In this document: piece after piece, positions 46,026 to 48,147 of the stretch
Layout: each line of letters opens with the position of its first letter
How positions within the stretch are numbered: position 1 is the stretch's first letter
Source of the DNA: Phycisphaerales bacterium
GTDB lineage: Bacteria > Planctomycetota > Phycisphaerae > Phycisphaerales > SM1A02
Length of the DNA: 48,147 nucleotides
Direction: 5' to 3'
NCBI GenBank assembly: GCA_029260575.1
Contig: JAJDDB010000025.1
Span: 1-48,147 of the forward strand
Notes under the pieces: model-generated
What the model saw: the letters and a program-made list of their open reading frames with translations, nothing else
The model's database searches: none
What the model was told of the DNA's origin: nothing
Program-made: the position numbers and the translations under genes

Positions 46026-46229
46026 GTGCCTGTCCTCAAATCTGGGCGCTACCGGGAAAAGAACCGGGCAGACGAAAAATACAAATCCAGGCTCTTTCGT
46101 GGCACTGAAAACCTGGTCACGTGGTGTGATTTATCACAGAAGCCCCGCAGAGATGTGACAGAGTTGACGACTTGGTTGCAGGGTAGAGGGGGTTTAAGCT
46201 CTACCGGGACAGGCTGGAGAGCAGCCTAA
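46026..46229 (+). CDS. Possible small basic protein (67 aa)
   Basis: GTG start with GAAGG upstream. Product: MPVLKSGRYREKNRADEKYK, later DLSQKPRRDVTELTTWLQG. Amino-acid composition is plausible, but there is no homology I recognise. Its 3' part covers two hairpins (46182-46227), so the region may instead be untranslated. Confidence 0.35.
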   Translation: MPVLKSGRYREKNRADEKYKSRLFRGTENLVTWCDLSQKPRRDVTELTTWLQGRGGLSSTGTGWRAA

Positions 46230-46282
46230 CGAGTACTCGCCCCTGACGGGGTCCAGTTAGTCGCTGGTGTGGGGGTTTACCA
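46182..46282 (+). other. Run of four short hairpins before the conserved box
   Basis: GGTAGAG/CTCTACC (46182-46205), AGGCTG-GAGAG-CAGCCT (46211-46227), CCCC-TGAC-GGGG (46240-46251) and TGGT/ACCA (46265-46282) follow one another. None has a T-run. They lead into the 36-nt box. Possibly a structured 5' leader for the 46326 gene. Confidence 0.4.
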
Positions 46283-46284
46283 CA

Positions 46285-46320
46285 GAGGAAAGTGCCGCGC
46301 TGTGCCTAAAGCAGAGGAGA
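46285..46320 (+). repeat. Conserved 36-nt box, copy B
   Basis: Identical to 2480-2515 except for one base (A to G near the end). It starts GAGGAAAGTGCCGCGCTG and ends with the AGGAGA ribosome-binding site of the next gene. Preceded by a hairpin in both copies. Confidence 0.6.
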
Positions 46321-46325
46321 GTAGG

Positions 46326-46547
46326 ATGGACGCGGGCCAGCGATTTGGTCGGTTAGTTGTCATCAAGGAATCGGTAGAGACGGGTAAATTTGTGTGTGCG
46401 TGTGATTGTGGGGGACAGGTGACTGTGGTCAAAGGGCACTTGAAGTCGGGCAATACAAAGTCCTGTGGGTGTTTCAGGCGAGGCAGAGCGTCTCGTGACA
46501 GCCGGAAGAAACCGCCGAAGTGGTACACAGAGTCGATGCGCAAGTGA
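46326..46547 (+). CDS. Small CDCG zinc-binding protein (73 aa)
   Basis: MDAGQRFGRLVVIKESVETG, CACDCGGQVTVVKGHLKSG and TKSCGC are the pattern of the small domain often found at the N-terminus of HNH/AP2 homing endonucleases (R-F-G-R-L...C-x-C-D-C-G...S-C-G-C). Here it stands alone with a basic tail. It may be a DNA-binding remnant or a free-standing module. ATG 46326 follows AGAGGAGAGTAGG. Confidence 0.7.
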   Translation: MDAGQRFGRLVVIKESVETGKFVCACDCGGQVTVVKGHLKSGNTKSCGCFRRGRASRDSRKKPPKWYTESMRK

Positions 46548-46588
46548 ATTGGATGAGCAAAGGAGAGAGTGGTGGGCGAGGAGATGAC

Positions 46589-46804
46589 ATGACAGAGTGG
46601 CAGTTAATCGATGACGATGCAAAGCACGGCGGCAAGGTGCTGCTGTCAAGGTTTCCGTACGATGGCCACCATGCCCCGTACTTCATTGGCCGGTGGTCGA
46701 AGGGTGGATCAAAAACGAAACATTGGCGCGCTAACGGTCGGCCACTGTTATTCATCCCGACCCATTACTTTGACCCAGAAACATTACCGGAGCCACAGGA
46801 ATGA
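46589..46804 (+). CDS. DUF551-like short phage protein, copy B (71 aa)
   Basis: MTEWQLIDDDAKHGGKVLLS to PTHYFDPETLPEPQE, homologous to the 3082 gene with the same ribosome-binding site. An upstream in-frame ATG at 46553 is the relic junction where copy A carries an additional gene. Followed by ATGA. Confidence 0.7.
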   Translation: MTEWQLIDDDAKHGGKVLLSRFPYDGHHAPYFIGRWSKGGSKTKHWRANGRPLLFIPTHYFDPETLPEPQE

Positions 46805-47205
46805 CTGATGCCCTTGCACAAACAATGATCAGTCGGTCACTTGACACACATGGCGTATGTAGGCGGTGCTTGCGTACTGAGGGCATTCACGCGGATTGGT
46901 GTTTCGACAAACCTGAAGAACATTTTGAAACCCTCTGGAGGCGCTACATCGTCACCCTAAAGCGCGGCGGCGGCAGCCAAGGGGTAAAATCGAAAGCCAG
47001 AAAGAGCTACGACAGAGCCTTAAAAAAGGTACCACAAGAGGATCTGGACATAGCGTTGGATAAGTACACCAATCTGTGCCGGCGTGAGGGCAGGATAGGC
47101 ACGTGTTACGTCATGCAGGCCCAGACATGGTTCAGTACCGGCTGGGAGCAACACATAGAGCCAGACCCAACGGATGGTCTGATAGAGAGGTTAAGGGATT
47201 TATGA
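46801..47205 (+). CDS. RGGGSQG early protein with a different head (134 aa)
   Basis: From residue 40 (EEHFETLWRRYIVTLKRGGG, SQGVKSKARKSYDRA and on to DPTDGLIERLRDL) it is homologous to the 3530 protein. The first 38 residues (VCRRCLRTEGIHADWC) are an unrelated cysteine-containing head in place of the WPxWKR module. Function unknown. ATGA overlaps on both sides. Confidence 0.75.
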   Translation: MTDALAQTMISRSLDTHGVCRRCLRTEGIHADWCFDKPEEHFETLWRRYIVTLKRGGGSQGVKSKARKSYDRALKKVPQEDLDIALDKYTNLCRREGRIGTCYVMQAQTWFSTGWEQHIEPDPTDGLIERLRDL

Positions 47206-47558
47206 GTGATAAGAGCAAGCTACGGCACGAGGCGTGGTTGAACCGTGGCAATAGTAACGACGCAGAAGGATGCGTCGGACTATCTGAGACAGAGCGGGTA
47301 TTGTTGCGCAACTTGGCGGGCTTAGCTGAAGCCATAGCCGCAGAGGTGGAGCGGATAGACCGCGAGGCAGCGCAGCACAAGCAGAGCCAGCAGGAGATTC
47401 GTCGCAATGAGTTCAAGATCATCTCTGGACGCCTTGACAAGCTTGAGCAGCGATTGTTGCTCGCTGAGACCGGCCAAATGGTTACGGATGCCATAGTTGA
47501 TGTGCGCACAGGGAACCAGCGCCTCCCCGGTTGGTGTTCAGGGACAGAAAGTGACTGA
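47202..47558 (+). CDS. Coiled-coil early protein, copy B, different tail (118 aa)
   Basis: MSDKSKLRHEAW and LAEAIAAEVERIDREAAQHK match the 4030 protein and its coiled coil. The last 30 residues (TGQMVTDAIVDVRTGNQRLP...) replace the LANHT-LPTPGE tail. Starts by ATGA overlap with the previous gene and overlaps the GTG start of the next gene. Confidence 0.7.
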   Translation: MSDKSKLRHEAWLNRGNSNDAEGCVGLSETERVLLRNLAGLAEAIAAEVERIDREAAQHKQSQQEIRRNEFKIISGRLDKLEQRLLLAETGQMVTDAIVDVRTGNQRLPGWCSGTESD

Positions 47559-48072
47559 TCTCGCCCCATATGGCCAAAACGCTGCCTTTGAGGAATCAAA
47601 GAACGCTGTTAAGGCCATGATCGTGGTGCTTGCGAAGCAGTTTCCCCAGGATGCGGAGGCTATTGAGGCCTTCGCACAGGGATACATTGATACGCTGTGC
47701 GGTGTGAATCCACACCAGAAGCCGCTACTCACTGCCGAGCAGGTCTTGACTGTGGCTAGAGAGGTAACCGCGGCGTGGAGCTATAAAGGGTTCCCCGTGC
47801 CAGGTAAATTCAAGAAGGCCAGGGATGAGGAAATCAAGCACACGAAATTTAAGCCCGCGCCAGTCGATGAATCCACACAAGCTTGGCAGGACATGGTGTA
47901 TGCAGCCAAGAAATGGGTGCGCAACGGATCAATCGAAGTAATGGCGGATTATTGGAACGCGAAGGGCAGGGAGGCATTCAACAGGCTCCCAGAGAAATAC
48001 AAGGAGCAAGCCAAGGCCCGAGTTGTGGAGATAAAAAGAAATTCTCCACGATGGGTGGACAAGCATGATTAA
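47551..48072 (+). CDS. Conserved early protein, copy B (173 aa)
   Basis: GTG start (copy A uses ATG at the same place). It is the same length as the 4299 protein with only scattered changes, such as NPHQKPLLTAEQVL for NPGGKPLLTAEQIL. DNA from about 47790 to 48060 is almost identical to copy A, showing recent exchange or strong selection. Function open; weak similarity to lambda P-like loaders. Confidence 0.7.
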   Translation: MTDLAPYGQNAAFEESKNAVKAMIVVLAKQFPQDAEAIEAFAQGYIDTLCGVNPHQKPLLTAEQVLTVAREVTAAWSYKGFPVPGKFKKARDEEIKHTKFKPAPVDESTQAWQDMVYAAKKWVRNGSIEVMADYWNAKGREAFNRLPEKYKEQAKARVVEIKRNSPRWVDKHD

Positions 48073-48147
48073 ACTAGGTATGTTGGTTGGGCAATGGGCA
48101 AAGGAGGTCCTTGTGGACTTCGGGACGCCTGTTCACTCGCTGGGGAT
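48065..48147 (+). CDS. Unknown gene, start only (cut by right edge)
   Basis: ATG 48065 overlaps the preceding stop and the frame stays open to the end: MIKLGMLVGQWAKEVLVDFG, then TPVHSLG. Too short to name. The corresponding place in copy A has lost this frame, because homology stops about 20 bases beyond the shared gene. Confidence 0.5.
   Translation, partial: MIKLGMLVGQWAKEVLVDFGTPVHSLG

Larger units (their letters stand above)
43712..48093 (+). repeat. Early-region block B, diverged homologue of block A
   Basis: Collinear with 1-4841. It holds four extra genes between HTH and RNA (44296-45646). It lacks copy A's 2859 gene, the second DUF551-like gene and the HNH remnant. Offsets between equivalent sites are about 43.3 kb (173-aa gene) to 45.3 kb (RNA). 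Confidence 0.8.

Noticed and set aside
46164-46190. TTGACG as a -35 box
   Set aside because: No -10-like sequence at 16-19 nt spacing.
46270-46330. Resemblance of ACAGAGGAAAGT to the conserved core of RNase P RNA
   Set aside because: Only about a dozen bases match; the rest of the RNase P fold is absent.
1-48147. Integrase, att sites, CRISPR array, insertion sequence or tRNA genes
   Set aside because: Looked for conserved motifs and repeat spacing on both strands and found none that I can support.

Overview
The window is tailed-phage (Caudoviricetes) DNA. It carries terminase small and large subunits, a T7-type portal, an N4-gp56-type major capsid protein, an adaptor and tail-nozzle pair, glycine-rich ejection proteins, fibres and tailspikes, and a lysis cassette ending in a T7-lysozyme-like amidase. 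This set points to a podovirus-like virion. A Gram-negative host is likely, because the phage encodes signal-peptide proteins, a lipoprotein and an O-antigen-ligase-like membrane protein. Several small early proteins resemble families I associate with phages of Alphaproteobacteria, which is a weak inference. I see no integrase, DNA polymerase, tRNA, rRNA or CRISPR array.

Layout. 1-7567 (+): early region of short, mostly ATGA-coupled genes, starting inside a helix-turn-helix gene cut by the left edge. 7613-8346 (-): a four-gene islet with its own promoter and a small XRE-like regulator. 8365-9663 (+): small terminase and a homing-endonuclease-like gene. 9664-10133: non-coding, with an operator-like repeat cluster. 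10134-19515 (+): adsorption module with a lectin-like fibre, two GH5 glycosidases, a C1q-like fibre and a beta-helix tailspike. 19568-34444 (+): large terminase, portal, scaffold, capsid, tail and ejection proteins. 34405-36108 (+): O-antigen-ligase-like protein, TPR protein and a secreted protein. 36109-38162 (+): lysis cassette. 38159-42557 (-): leftward early operon with HNH nucleases, an SSB-like protein, a PD-(D/E)XK nuclease and many tiny genes. 42558-42661: divergent control region. 42662-48147 (+): Cro-like regulator, structured leader with terminator, RusA, then a second early region that runs off the right edge.

The two ends are diverged homologues. The order helix-turn-helix gene, structured RNA, short genes, 173-aa protein occurs at 1-4820 and again at 43712-48072, about 43-45 kb apart, which is one phage-genome length. 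This fits tandem related prophages, a circularly permuted assembly that joined two strains, or a real internal duplication. Comparing the copies shows exact gene-sized insertions, shuffled protein modules and a structured RNA with compensatory base changes.

The most novel signal is that RNA (about 328-478 and 45671-45821). It has three hairpins and a terminator whose poly-U abuts the start codon. A hairpin loop is complementary to the terminator's 5' arm, so it looks like a switching leader. Two further structured leaders, at 1380-1481 and 42974-43108, suggest that RNA-based control is a theme in this phage.
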